Assembly: GCF_900103545.1 (NCBI RefSeq)
Contig: NZ_FNHH01000011.1
Coordinates: 56,234-120,233, forward strand
DNA: 64,000 nt
Origin: Daejeonella rubra
GTDB taxonomy: Bacteria; Bacteroidota; Bacteroidia; Sphingobacteriales; Sphingobacteriaceae
Direction of reading: 5' to 3'
Positions within the stretch are counted from its first letter, which is position 1; every line of letters begins with the position of its first letter. Under the pieces are notes generated by a model. It saw nothing but the letters and a program-made list of their open reading frames with translations. It ran no database searches and was not told the origin of the DNA. The position numbers were made by a program, and so were the translations under genes. Below, piece after piece: positions 11,001-18,219 of the stretch.

Positions 11001-13494
11001 TCCTGCGCTGCCACCGCCGCCTCCGACCCCACCGGTTCCTCCAGTCAGGATTGATACTGTCCGCGTATTCATCACAGAAATATTCGCTGATCCGTCCCCG
11101 GAAGTTGGCTTGCCGCTGGTTGAGTTCATCGAACTTTTCAATCCCGGAACCGATACCCTTGATCTGGAAGGATGGAGTATCAGTGATCCGCAATCTAAGG
11201 GCATCTTGAAAAAACACCTGCTGCCACCGAATCAATATCTGATTCTTTGTCCCGCAGCGGATACAATTCAGTATAAAAGCTTTGGAAGAACATTGGGCAT
11301 TTCACCATGGCCATCTCTAAACAATAGTTCAGATCAGATCGTATTGAAAAGTTTTAAAAACAGGACTGTCGATTCTGTGAACTATTCAGAGAAATGGTAC
11401 AAAGACCCAAAAAAGCAAAGGGGAGGATGGACACTGGAAAAAATCGATCTCACCAAAAACAAATGCGATGGATTTTATAACTGGGCCTCATCTGCTGATG
11501 GCGCTGGCGGTACACCTGGCAGGAAAAACAGCAGGGATTACCCCGGATTTTCGGACCTGGAATTAAAGATCGATTCCGTACATATATTCTCAGAAAATAG
11601 TATCGATGTATATTTCAACCGAATCCCAGATACCAGCTATTATAAAGCTTCGAATTTCAGCATCAATAATGGAGCAGAAAATGCTCTGCAAATAAGCATT
11701 GATTCTACCTATAAACGTATTCGATTGACCTTTAAACAAAAATTCAGTGAAGGCGAAAAATATATTTTATCAGTCGATTCACTCTTCACCTGTTCAGGAA
11801 TATCCATTAAAAGGAATGATGCCAGTTCAGCATTCGGGATCGCTTCGATAACAGAGCTCGAATACCCCATTTTGATCAATGAGATCTTTGCAGACCCTTC
11901 TCCCGTAATTGGTCTACCAGAAGCAGAATTTATTGAATTATTCAACCCTACTGAAAATATTGTAAAGCTCAAGGGACTATCATTCGGGAAAAATTACACA
12001 TTTCAATTCGGAGAAATTGCTTCCGGATCATACCTGATACTATGCTCAGAAAAAGACACTCTGGAATTCAAACCTTATGGAAAAGTAATCGGCATACCGG
12101 GGTGGTCCAGTCTGAATAATCAGTCGGACACTCTAAGATTAAGAAATAATAAAGGAAGGTTAATTCAGCAGATTAATTATGTTCCGGGCTGGTTCAGAGA
12201 TTCAGAAAAAAGAAAAGGCGGATATTCCCTTGAATTAATAGATCCAAAATCAATTTGCCCCGACTTTCAGAATTGGATCAGCAGCAGTGATAGCACAGGC
12301 GGAACACCTGGAAAGAAAAATTCAATGTTTCAGCAAAATGCTTCAACTGAGCCTTTGAAATTAATAGAAATTGAATTCCTGGATAGCATCAGTATTTCTC
12401 TAAGCTTCAACAGGACCATCGATAGTCTAAAAGGAAGTATTCCAATAAATTTCAACTTTAATAATGGCGTAGGAAATCCTGAATATGCTTTACCACAAGC
12501 CCCAAATTTCGACAAAGTGGTATTAAAACTTAGAGAACCTCTAACACGTGGACAAACATACCGCATCACGGCAAGTAATATCGGAGATTGCAGAAACATA
12601 TCGATCACAACAGAATTCAATTTTGCTGAATTTCAGCTAACTCCAAAAATTGAGAAGAATGATGTGATATTAACAGAGATTCTTTTCAATCCCAGGGCAG
12701 GCGGGTCAGACTTTGTCGAAATTTACAATAATACCAGCCACTCAATTGATCTCAAAGAGCTTTCACTTGCACGAATCAGTGTTGATACTGTAAATTCTAT
12801 TCGGGTAATCAGCAGGAAACAATTGCTTTTAGAGTCGGGAAAGTATTTAGCCTTAAGCACAAATCCGGATAATATTAGTAAGGAGTACATAGTAAAAAAT
12901 AAAAGCGATCTATATAAAATGACCTTATTTCCTGCCTTCAATGATGATTCAGGGAGCGCAGCATTGGTAAGCAATGGAAAACTGATCGACCAGCTGAGCT
13001 ACAATGAAAAAATGCACTTCCCTCTGATAAAATATGCAGAAGGCATATCCCTGGAGCGCAGTAAATTAAACAAACCAGCCAGTGAATCCGGAAACTTAAG
13101 GTCGGCCACTACCGCATCAGGAGGTGCGACTCCTGGTTATCAAAATTCTCAGAATTCCAACGATTTAATAACAAATGAAGATTTCAGTATCGTTTCAAAG
13201 ACATTTTCACCTGACAATGACGGGTTTGAGGATCTATTTGAAATGAAATACAAATTCTCAACCGCAGGGGAAATTGCCAATATCAGCATCTTTAATGACC
13301 AGGGTGTTCTTATAAAGAAGCTTATAAAGAATTTCACGCTTAATTCTGAAGGAACATTCATTTGGGATGGTTTAAATGAGCAAAGCCAGCTAGCCTCTCC
13401 TGGAATATATTTGTTGAATGCCGAAATATTTAATCTGGAAGGAAAAATAAAAAGGTATAGAAGAAGCTTTGCACTTGTGTCAAAATTCAATTAA
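5089..13494 (+). CDS. Giant secreted lamin-tail-domain repeat protein (2801 residues)
   Basis: A signal peptide (MRKILIIVLLLYSNLAHS) is followed by a concanavalin/laminin-G-like region (about 20-215) and an Ig-like domain (about 220-315). Nine lamin-tail domains (LTD, core xNEIFADPSPxxGLPxxEFI) then begin near residues 325, 600, 878, 1153, 1431, 1709, 1987, 2258 and 2523, mostly alternating with SbsA-type Ig-like domains (DKLILKADSLNRLSDST...FKAGTTYQLSITGIKDCSGN). Six proline-rich linkers (for example ALPAPPPPPPVP) precede the RIDTA start of repeats 2-7. The C-terminus has a FlgD/CHU-type sorting-like domain (FSPDNDGFEDLF ... GTFIWDGLN ... SPGIYLLNAEIF), suggesting type IX secretion and surface display. 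Repeat spacing is 834 bp (once 825). LTDs in bacterial secreted proteins often accompany nucleases or adhesins, but I see no catalytic domain here, so a structural or adhesive role is inferred. Many apparent glycine-rich ORFs on the opposite strand are shadows of the proline linkers. Confidence 0.85.
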   Translation: MRKILIIVLLLYSNLAHSQLNDDFSDGNFLLNPVWSTGNSGSDFIILNNRLRSNSSQSSGSFYISTPNSLALNCKWEFWVNLQFNTSGANYADIYLIADKADLKSTLINGYFIRVGNTDDEICLYKRSGLSNSSVKIIDGINGTTNLSNNTIRVRVTRNNDGLFSLERELTGNNSSYFTEGTFTDLSFTNSSFFGIYIQQSTSSFFQKHFFDDFSIEPLISDTSPPELTSVSAIDSNILEVTFNEEMDSIGVKNSTNFSINNFNGQIVNIQTSTDPAKFRVKLATELNTGTYTLTVLNVKDKNGNLIQSKNNASFSYIKPYKTKFRDIIINEIFADPAPQIDLPSVEYIELLNTTNETISMHNWRLSDPSSSGVLGNISISPHSYLILCAKADTAEFKKFGKVLGISPWPSLNNSGDVIQIKDQFNLLIDSISYSDNWHRESSKNQGGWSLERISPTTVCEGIFNWTGSKDPSGGTPGKQSSVFILNFDQMTFKTDSLSRLSDSTILIYLNKPLNIGSIINDRFTLLPNAGQIKGKVIKPELGQITLTFSEKFKAGTTYQLSISGIKDCSGNTINNTSPFSFSIPALPAPPPAPPAPPVRIDTAQVFITEIFADPSPEVGLPLVEFIELFNPGKDTIDLEGWSINDPQSKGILKKHLLPPNQYLILCPAADTIQYKSFGRTLGISPWPSLKNSDDQISLKSFKNRVVDSISYSDTWYADPMKKQGGWSLERIDHLSKCSGQFIWTASKDLSGGTPGKQNSIYVPNYDKLILKADSMNRMSDSTLLIYFNKQLIINTLIKENFTLSPISGQIKEINNSGDFRLVTLKFSEKFKAGAIYQLSITGIKDCSGNTFSSSTPFSFSIPALPAPPPPPPVPLIRIDTARIFITEIFADPSPEVGLPLVEFIELFNPGMDTLDLEGWSINDPQTKGILKKYLLPPNQYLILCPAADTLQYKSFGRTLGISPWPSLKNSDDQIVLKSFKNRMIDSVSYFDIWYADPIKKQGGWSLERIDQLSKCAGQFIWTASKDQSGGTPGKQNSIYVPNYDKLILKADSLNRLSDSTLLIYFNKALNNSTLTKESFSLLPISGQIKEISSSGDFRLVTLKFSEKFKAGTTYQLSINGIKDCSGNTFSSSTPFSFSIPALPAPPPPLPVRIDTAQLFITEIFADPSPEVGLPLVEFMELFNPGKDTINLEEWSIQDPQTKGTLKKYLLPPNQYLIICPAADTTQYKSFGRTLGISPWPSLNNSSDQIILKSFRSRTVDSVSYSDIWYADPIKKQGGWSLERIDHLSKCTGPYIWTASKDQSGGTPGKQNSSYVANYDKLILKADSINRSSDTSVFVYFNKPTDPNLINKEQFSLLPNSGQVKQISTNGESKGVQVIFSEKFKAGTTYQLSITGIKDCSGNAVSNTSPFSFSIPALPPPPPTPPVPPVRIDTAKVFITEIFADPSPEVGLPLVEFIELFNPGKDTIDLEGWSINDPQSKGILKKYLLPPNQFLILCPAADTTQYKSFGRTLGISPWPSLKNSDDQISLKSFKNRVVDSVSYFDSWYADPIKKQGGWSLERIDHLSKCSGQFIWTASIDQSGGTPGEQNSIYVPNYDKLILKADSLNRLSDSTLLVYFNKALNNSTLTKENFSLLPISGQIKEINSSGNFKQVTLKFSQKFKVGTSYQLSITGIKDCSGNTFSSSTPFSFSIPTLPAPPPPPPVPPIRIDTAKVFITEIFADPSPEVGLPLVEFIELFNPGKDTLDLEGWSINDPQSKGILKKYLLPPNQFLILCPAADTTQYKSFGRTLGISPWPSLKNSDDQISLKSFKNRVVDSVSYFDSWYADPIKKQGGWSLERIDHLSKCSGHFIWTASKDQSGGTPGKQNAAFIANYDKLILKADSLTRLSDSTLLIHFNKPLIINILTKDNFTLSPISGQIKEINSSGDFKQLTLKFSEKFKAGTIYQLSITRIKDCSGNTFSSSTPFSFSIPALPPPPPTPPVPPVRIDTVRVFITEIFADPSPEVGLPLVEFIELFNPGTDTLDLEGWSISDPQSKGILKKHLLPPNQYLILCPAADTIQYKSFGRTLGISPWPSLNNSSDQIVLKSFKNRTVDSVNYSEKWYKDPKKQRGGWTLEKIDLTKNKCDGFYNWASSADGAGGTPGRKNSRDYPGFSDLELKIDSVHIFSENSIDVYFNRIPDTSYYKASNFSINNGAENALQISIDSTYKRIRLTFKQKFSEGEKYILSVDSLFTCSGISIKRNDASSAFGIASITELEYPILINEIFADPSPVIGLPEAEFIELFNPTENIVKLKGLSFGKNYTFQFGEIASGSYLILCSEKDTLEFKPYGKVIGIPGWSSLNNQSDTLRLRNNKGRLIQQINYVPGWFRDSEKRKGGYSLELIDPKSICPDFQNWISSSDSTGGTPGKKNSMFQQNASTEPLKLIEIEFLDSISISLSFNRTIDSLKGSIPINFNFNNGVGNPEYALPQAPNFDKVVLKLREPLTRGQTYRITASNIGDCRNISITTEFNFAEFQLTPKIEKNDVILTEILFNPRAGGSDFVEIYNNTSHSIDLKELSLARISVDTVNSIRVISRKQLLLESGKYLALSTNPDNISKEYIVKNKSDLYKMTLFPAFNDDSGSAALVSNGKLIDQLSYNEKMHFPLIKYAEGISLERSKLNKPASESGNLRSATTASGGATPGYQNSQNSNDLITNEDFSIVSKTFSPDNDGFEDLFEMKYKFSTAGEIANISIFNDQGVLIKKLIKNFTLNSEGTFIWDGLNEQSQLASPGIYLLNAEIFNLEGKIKRYRRSFALVSKFN
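6061..11860 (+). repeat. Tandem ~834 bp coding repeats inside the giant LTD gene
   Basis: Each unit encodes LTD + Ig-like + proline linker (about 278 residues). The conserved RIDT codons fall at 6886, 7720, 8545, 9379, 10213 and 11047, giving steps of 834, 825, 834, 834 and 834 bp. The 825 step reflects a linker shorter by three residues. Units 5 and 6 are identical over 203 bp (9538-9740 and 10372-10574). The first unit (from about 6061) is more divergent and lacks the proline linker before it. Confidence 0.92.
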
Positions 13495-13540
13495 AGAAGC
13501 AGGACAAATCAATAAATTCCAATGCCCTCCATAAATTTTT

Positions 13541-13548
13541 TAACTTTG
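13541..13548 (+). promoter_or_regulatory. Putative -7 box for the threonine dehydrogenase gene
   Basis: TAACTTTG matches the Bacteroidota housekeeping -7 consensus TAnnTTTG and lies 16 bp before the ATG at 13565, giving a very short leader. I did not find a good -33 TTG. Confidence 0.5.
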
Positions 13549-13564
13549 GGCAAAACCAATTAGA

Positions 13565-14509
13565 ATGCTTGAAAAAATTGTAGTTATTGGCTCCAATGGG
13601 CAAATAGGAACAGAATTAGTGACCGAATTAAGGAAGAACTATGGCGATGGGAATGTCATAGCTTGTGATATTCGTCGTCCGGACTATGACATTAAAAATG
13701 CAGGTCCCTTTGAATTTGTCAATGTGCTGGAGAAAGATATTCTCAACCAGCTATTCAGAAAACACAAGCCCACTCAGGTTTATCTTTTGGCAGCACTACT
13801 TTCTGCAACGGGTGAACAGAATCCCAAATTAGCCTGGGATTTGAATATGAACGGCTTATTGAATGTGCTGGACCTTGCTTTAGAGTATAAGACTGCTCGT
13901 CTATACTGGCCTAGTTCTATTGCGGTCTTTGGGCCCAATTCACCAAAAGATAATACTCCGCAGTATTGTATCATGGATCCTAACACAGTTTATGGCATAA
14001 GTAAACTGGCCGGTGAACGCTGGTGTGAATATTATTTTCAACGCTATGGACTTGATATCCGCAGCATCAGATATCCCGGATTAATAAGCTGGAAAGCAGC
14101 TCCCGGAGGAGGAACTACCGATTATGCCATACATATTTTTCATGAAGCACTGAAAAAAGGCAGTTACCAGAGCTTTCTTTCTGCGGAGACAGAACTTCCA
14201 ATGATGTATATGGATGATGCGATTCGCGGCACGATCGAATTAATGGATGCTCCGGCAGAAAATATCAGTATCCGTTCATCCTATAATTTAACAGGAATGA
14301 GCTTTACCCCTGAAGTATTAGCTGAAGAGATAAAAAAGCATATTCCTGCTTTTAAATTGGGATATACCGAATACGATCAGCGGCAGGCTATTGCAGCAAG
14401 CTGGCCCAGGTCTATTGATGACAGCAGGGCACAGTCCGATTGGAATTGGAAACCTGAATTCGATCTTTCGAAAATGACAGCCGACATGCTTAATAATCTA
14501 AAAAAGTAA
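13565..14509 (+). CDS. SDR-type L-threonine 3-dehydrogenase (NAD-dependent epimerase family)
   Basis: Extended short-chain dehydrogenase, 314 residues. The NAD-binding motif GSNGQIGTE is at residues 9-17 and the catalytic Tyr-Lys pair is Y143/K147 in NTVYGISKLAGE. The stretches LLSATGEQNPKLAWDLNMNG, RYPGLISWKAAPGGGTTDYA and PMMYMDDAIRGTIELM are characteristic of the epimerase-like threonine dehydrogenases known from Flavobacterium and archaea, which oxidise L-threonine to 2-amino-3-ketobutyrate. Kbl, the next enzyme in that route, is encoded 6.3 kb downstream in this window, which supports the call. A general sugar epimerase is the main alternative. Confidence 0.85.
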   Translation: MLEKIVVIGSNGQIGTELVTELRKNYGDGNVIACDIRRPDYDIKNAGPFEFVNVLEKDILNQLFRKHKPTQVYLLAALLSATGEQNPKLAWDLNMNGLLNVLDLALEYKTARLYWPSSIAVFGPNSPKDNTPQYCIMDPNTVYGISKLAGERWCEYYFQRYGLDIRSIRYPGLISWKAAPGGGTTDYAIHIFHEALKKGSYQSFLSAETELPMMYMDDAIRGTIELMDAPAENISIRSSYNLTGMSFTPEVLAEEIKKHIPAFKLGYTEYDQRQAIAASWPRSIDDSRAQSDWNWKPEFDLSKMTADMLNNLKK

Positions 14510-14653
14510 TGAAAAAATAAAATCGGGGATAAACCCATTAAGAATTTAAGATGCCCAATGCTAAAAAATCAGAAAAATAGGTGCAGATTCGACAGAAAAT
14601 AAATAATAAATAAGAAATTCGTTTTTAGAAATAAATTAGAAAATAGTACAATA

Positions 14654-15379
14654 ATGGGAAGAGCATTCGAATTCCGTAAAGAAAGAAAATTCAAACGCTG
14701 GGCGAAAATGGCCGTACAGTTTACACGTTTGGGTAAAGAAATTGTAATGGCTGTGAAGGACGGAGGATCAAACCCTGATGCAAACTCACGACTTAGAACT
14801 GCCATGCAGAATGCTAAAGCAGTGAATATGCCCAAGCATACCGTTGAAGCAGCTATCAAGAGAGCTACCAATAAGGATGAAAGCAATTATGAGGAGATCG
14901 TTTATGAAGGATATGCCCCTCACGGTATTGCAATACTGATAGAAACTGCCACCGACAATACAAACCGGACCGTAGCCAATGTGCGCAGTTATTTCAATAA
15001 AACGAATGGCACACTTGGAAAAACAGGCTCTTTAGACTTTATATTCAGCCGCAAATCAGTTTTCCGTTTTGATCCGGGTGAAATGGAAATCGATGAGTTG
15101 GAACTTGAATTAATTGATGCAGGCCTTGAAGATCTTTATGTGGAAGTTGATGAAACGGGGAAAGATATTGGTGTGATCCATACTTCATTTGAAGATTTCG
15201 GCAAAATGCAGAAAGCACTTGAAGAAAAAGGCATTCCGGTGATCAGTGCGAAACTTGAGCGCATCGCCGAATCAACTTCTGAAGTGACTGAAGAGCAGGC
15301 TGCAGATGTTTTTAAGCTGATCGATAAACTCGAAGAAGACGATGATGTACAGGCTGTATATCATAATATGGCCGAATAG
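14654..15379 (+). CDS. YebC/PmpR-family protein
   Basis: 241 residues with the family start MGRAFEFRKERKFKRWAKMA, the conserved KDGGSNPDANSRLR and MPKHTVEAAIKRA, and an acidic C-terminus (EEDDDVQAVYHNM). Members have been described as DNA-binding regulators and, more recently for some, as factors that help ribosomes at proline-rich stalls. The sequence alone does not decide which applies here. It lies on the same strand as the following proline/lysine-rich protein gene, 13 bp away. Confidence 0.93.
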   Translation: MGRAFEFRKERKFKRWAKMAVQFTRLGKEIVMAVKDGGSNPDANSRLRTAMQNAKAVNMPKHTVEAAIKRATNKDESNYEEIVYEGYAPHGIAILIETATDNTNRTVANVRSYFNKTNGTLGKTGSLDFIFSRKSVFRFDPGEMEIDELELELIDAGLEDLYVEVDETGKDIGVIHTSFEDFGKMQKALEEKGIPVISAKLERIAESTSEVTEEQAADVFKLIDKLEEDDDVQAVYHNMAE

Positions 15380-15392
15380 TAAACCAAAAAAA

Positions 15393-15965
15393 ATGACTTT
15401 TGAAGAATTCCTGATAAAGAAAAAGATCGATCCTGTTCAGCTTAAAAACACTGAACAGGCATTGTTTTCTGAATTCAGCAGTCATTTCAAGGAGATGGGC
15501 GAAAAAAGCTTCGACCATAGTAAGAAATTCTGGTTTAATAAACTTCGCCGTGCCAATCCCCTGAAAGAAGTACCAAAACCTGAAACCATTCCGATAGCAG
15601 CTCCGGTAAGCAGTACTAATTTAGCTGTAAATACTCCTCCACTAAAAGAGGATCAAATCAAAAAAGAAGTTGTCGTAGGTGAAATAACTAATCCTAAGCC
15701 AGCTTTCAAGCCCAGATTCAAAGCAAACATCATTGCTCCTTCAGCTGAACAGCTCGTAGAGCCTGTACCTTCCATTCCAACAGAAGAATCTGAAAAACCA
15801 AAGCCTGCTTATAAGCCCCGGTTTAAGGCAGCAATTCCAGCCACTGAAGAACCGAAAGCTGAAAATAAAAAGGAAGATATAACTGAACAAAGCATTCAGC
15901 CTAAACCTGTTTATAAGCCCCGATTCAAGGCAGCAATGATCAAAAAAGATTCGGAGCAGGACTAA
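15393..15965 (+). CDS. Conserved hypothetical protein with C-terminal KPRFKA repeats
   Basis: I place the start at MTFEEFLIKKKIDP (15393), 13 bp after the YebC stop. The frame is open back to 15342 inside yebC but reads poorly there. The product (190 residues) has a folded-looking N-terminal part of about 65 residues (EEFLIKKKIDPVQLKNTEQALFS ... FDHSKKFWFNKLRR). A disordered Pro/Lys/Glu-rich tail follows, with three copies of a PKPxYKPRFKA-like motif (near residues 101-112, 134-145 and 169-180). No catalytic motif or signal peptide is visible. Co-transcription with yebC is likely. Function unknown; basic repeated motifs separated by acidic linkers suggest nucleic-acid or protein binding. Confidence 0.75.
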   Translation: MTFEEFLIKKKIDPVQLKNTEQALFSEFSSHFKEMGEKSFDHSKKFWFNKLRRANPLKEVPKPETIPIAAPVSSTNLAVNTPPLKEDQIKKEVVVGEITNPKPAFKPRFKANIIAPSAEQLVEPVPSIPTEESEKPKPAYKPRFKAAIPATEEPKAENKKEDITEQSIQPKPVYKPRFKAAMIKKDSEQD

Positions 15966-16745
15966 TTATTTTTTAAAAGAAAATAACCAGGACAAGAATT
16001 CAGGCTCAGCAAATGCAGAATCCCAACTGTTATGACCAGCTTCAGGATAAACACTGAACTTCACATTTCCATTCAGCCTCTTTAATTCATTGACCACTAT
16101 TTCTGATTTTTCAATAGGTACGGTCGTGTCTTTGCCACCGTGGAATACCCATAATGGGATCCTTTTATACTTTTTTACATTTTCAACATGATCACCTCCG
16201 CAAATAGCAAATGCCGATGCAAAAGCTTTAGGTTTTCTTCTAAGTAACTCAAAAGTGCCCATTGCCCCCATCGAAAGACCACCAACATAAAAACGATCAT
16301 TATCTGTAAATTTCTCTGACTTAAATTTGCTCAAAAGACCCATGAGTAAGCTCATCGCTTCTCCGGGTTTTCCACCCTTTTGAAAGCCGAAACGATCGTT
16401 TGTTTTTCCATCACCGAATTTCACATTTGCCCAAAAGTCGTTCTTCGGACATTGAGGGAAAATAACGATCGCAGGAAAATCCTTCCTGATCTCAGGTTTT
16501 AGAAAAAGTTTACTTCCATGCATCAGTTGGGCTTCATTATCGTTTCCACGTTCCCCTGCTCCATGTAAAAAGAACAAGACCGGATATTCCTTTGCAGGAT
16601 CAAAGTTCTCGGGAAGCAGCATACGATATTGAAGAGTATCCCCTCCTTTTATAAATTGTTCTTTAGTAAACAAAGATTTATCCTGTGCAAAGGATACCTG
16701 AAGCATAAAAAATGCAAGTATGAAAAGAGATATTGATTTCTTCAT
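15966..16745 (-). CDS. Secreted alpha/beta-hydrolase (esterase, PHB-depolymerase/dienelactone-hydrolase-like)
   Basis: A signal peptide (MKKSISLFILAFFMLQVSFA) precedes an alpha/beta-hydrolase fold of about 235 residues. The oxyanion-hole region is FFLHGAGERGND. The nucleophile elbow is GLSMGAMG (GxSxG). The acid is probably the Asp in HGGKDTTVPIEKS, and the catalytic His is in PEAGHNSWDSAF. This layout is common to phospholipase/carboxylesterases and to carbohydrate acyl-esterases attached to degradation enzymes. The substrate is not determined. Its stop codon abuts the stop of the convergent upstream gene (adjacent bases 15965/15966). Confidence 0.85.
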   Translation of the reverse strand: MKKSISLFILAFFMLQVSFAQDKSLFTKEQFIKGGDTLQYRMLLPENFDPAKEYPVLFFLHGAGERGNDNEAQLMHGSKLFLKPEIRKDFPAIVIFPQCPKNDFWANVKFGDGKTNDRFGFQKGGKPGEAMSLLMGLLSKFKSEKFTDNDRFYVGGLSMGAMGTFELLRRKPKAFASAFAICGGDHVENVKKYKRIPLWVFHGGKDTTVPIEKSEIVVNELKRLNGNVKFSVYPEAGHNSWDSAFAEPEFLSWLFSFKK

Positions 16746-16790
16746 CGAATTAATTTTAAGGAAAAATAGGTTTTTATTAACGGTATCGAA

Positions 16791-17162
16791 CTATTTTTTG
16801 AGAAAAACAAAATAAACAGCCAGAATCAGGAAGCCGAAGCCAACGAGATGGTTCCAGGCTATCTTCTCATTTTTGAAAAAAAGCAAGGTAAAAATTAAAA
16901 AAATGCCAATTGATAGGGCTTCCTGGATCATTTTAAGTTCTAAAAGGCTAAAGGGACCTCCATTTTCTTTAAATCCATATTTATTAGCGGGCACCTGAAA
17001 AGAATACTCGAATAATGCGATTCCCCAGCTGATCAGAATGATAGCAAAAAGTCCAAGGCCTTTGCTCCACTCCATTTCTCTAAACTTCAAATGACCGTAC
17101 CATGCCAGAGTCATGAAAATATTGGAGACACAAAGCAGAGAAATAGTAAAAAGGGCTCTCAA
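16791..17162 (-). CDS. DUF486-family small membrane protein
   Basis: 123 residues with four hydrophobic helices (about 3-21, 33-52, 80-99 and 104-121) and the family pattern WYGHLKF, ISWGIALFEYSFQVPANKYGF, QEALSIGIFLIFTLLFF. Members resemble half-size drug/metabolite transporter proteins, and their substrate is unknown. The start lies three bases from the trhO stop (17166), so it is probably co-transcribed downstream of trhO. Confidence 0.88.
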   Translation of the reverse strand: MRALFTISLLCVSNIFMTLAWYGHLKFREMEWSKGLGLFAIILISWGIALFEYSFQVPANKYGFKENGGPFSLLELKMIQEALSIGIFLIFTLLFFKNEKIAWNHLVGFGFLILAVYFVFLKK

Positions 17163-17165
17163 AAA

Positions 17166-18119
17166 TTAGGCTTTAACTGGCTTTAATTTCTCTTTATTGA
17201 TTGGCTGAGGGACTTTTACATAGTATCCTGTACCATCATAAACACGAATCCGGGGATGCGACTGACAGATCACAGAGCAAGCTCCGTCGAGTTTTTCACC
17301 ACACGCATCACATTGAGTAAAATGCTCATTACACTCAGGATTTGCACAATTGATCATTTTGGTGGTATGAGTCCCGCAATTACGGCAGGTAGAAATAACA
17401 ACAGGATTCACTGAATTGACATCAACTGCTACACGATTATCAAACACATAACATTTGCCCTCAAAGTCTTCTCCTCCGGCTTCCTTACCATATTTAATGA
17501 TACCTCCATGCAGTTGATAAACATTTTCAAAACCCTCATGCAGCAATAAAGCTGATGCTTTTTCGCATTTAATTCCACCCGTGCAATAGGTGACGATCTT
17601 TTTGTTCTTATACTTTGCCAGCTCATTGATCTTTTCCGGAAAATCACGGAAGTTCTCAATGTCAAAAGTTATCGCATTCTTAAATCGTCCTATTGAATGC
17701 TCATAATTTGATCTGACATCGACAATGACTATATCGTCATCATCCTTCATTTTAACAAAATCTTCCGGCTCCAGATGTATGCCAGTTTTAAGTTCCGGAT
17801 CAATAATGCCCGGATCTCTGAGCCCTGAATGCACGATCTCTGCTTTATAACGGCAATGCATTTTTATGAAGGAAGGTTCTTCCACATCATCGATCTTGAA
17901 ATCAATCTTAGAAAAACGGGGATCCGCATGAAGGGTATCCATATAAATCTTACAGGATTCATCAGTACCGGAAACTGTACCGTTTAGTCCCTCATCTGCA
18001 ACAATAATTCGCCCGACAAGATTTAAAGATTTACAAAATTGGAGATGGTCTGATGCGAATTGTTCTGCATCGGAAATTCTACTATAACAATAGTAGAGAA
18101 GTGTCTGGTATTTGATCAT
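17166..18119 (-). CDS. trhO: tRNA uridine(34) hydroxylase (rhodanese-related, YceA family)
   Basis: Oxygen-dependent enzyme that makes 5-hydroxyuridine at tRNA position 34. An N-terminal ferredoxin-like domain (1-100, with ADEGLNGTVSG and PSFIKMHCRYKAEIV) is followed by a rhodanese domain (about 118-215) with the catalytic loop YCTGGIKCEKAS (C179). The C-terminal region is cysteine-rich (CRNCGTHTTK, CANPECNEHF, CDACGEK) and may bind zinc. Length 317 is usual for the family. A good Bacteroidota promoter lies about 40 bp upstream. A second rhodanese tRNA enzyme, MnmH, is encoded at 37.6 kb. Confidence 0.94.
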   Translation of the reverse strand: MIKYQTLLYYCYSRISDAEQFASDHLQFCKSLNLVGRIIVADEGLNGTVSGTDESCKIYMDTLHADPRFSKIDFKIDDVEEPSFIKMHCRYKAEIVHSGLRDPGIIDPELKTGIHLEPEDFVKMKDDDDIVIVDVRSNYEHSIGRFKNAITFDIENFRDFPEKINELAKYKNKKIVTYCTGGIKCEKASALLLHEGFENVYQLHGGIIKYGKEAGGEDFEGKCYVFDNRVAVDVNSVNPVVISTCRNCGTHTTKMINCANPECNEHFTQCDACGEKLDGACSVICQSHPRIRVYDGTGYYVKVPQPINKEKLKPVKA

Positions 18120-18158
18120 AATTCATTGATACTGTTGCAAACAGCGTTTAATGCGGTG

Positions 18159-18189
18159 CAAAGATACAGCTAGCGATTAAATAATGCAA
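18159..18189 (-). promoter_or_regulatory. Housekeeping promoter for trhO
   Basis: On the minus strand TATCTTTG (18166-18159) matches TAnnTTTG exactly. A TTG at 18189-18187, with a 20-base spacer, fits the -33 element. The start codon follows at 18119. Confidence 0.6.
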
Positions 18190-18219
18190 GTGCTGTTAAA
18201 AACTGAACCAGCCAGAAGC

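Noticed and set aside
6765..11204. Series of glycine-rich minus-strand ORFs of about 76-92 codons, evenly spaced
   Set aside because: They are reverse-complement shadows of the proline linkers and LTD starts of the giant repeat gene and recur only because the repeats do.
6061..11860. Long direct repeats that could suggest nested mobile elements
   Set aside because: The repeats stay in frame and encode protein domains of one gene; no transposase or terminal inverted repeats.
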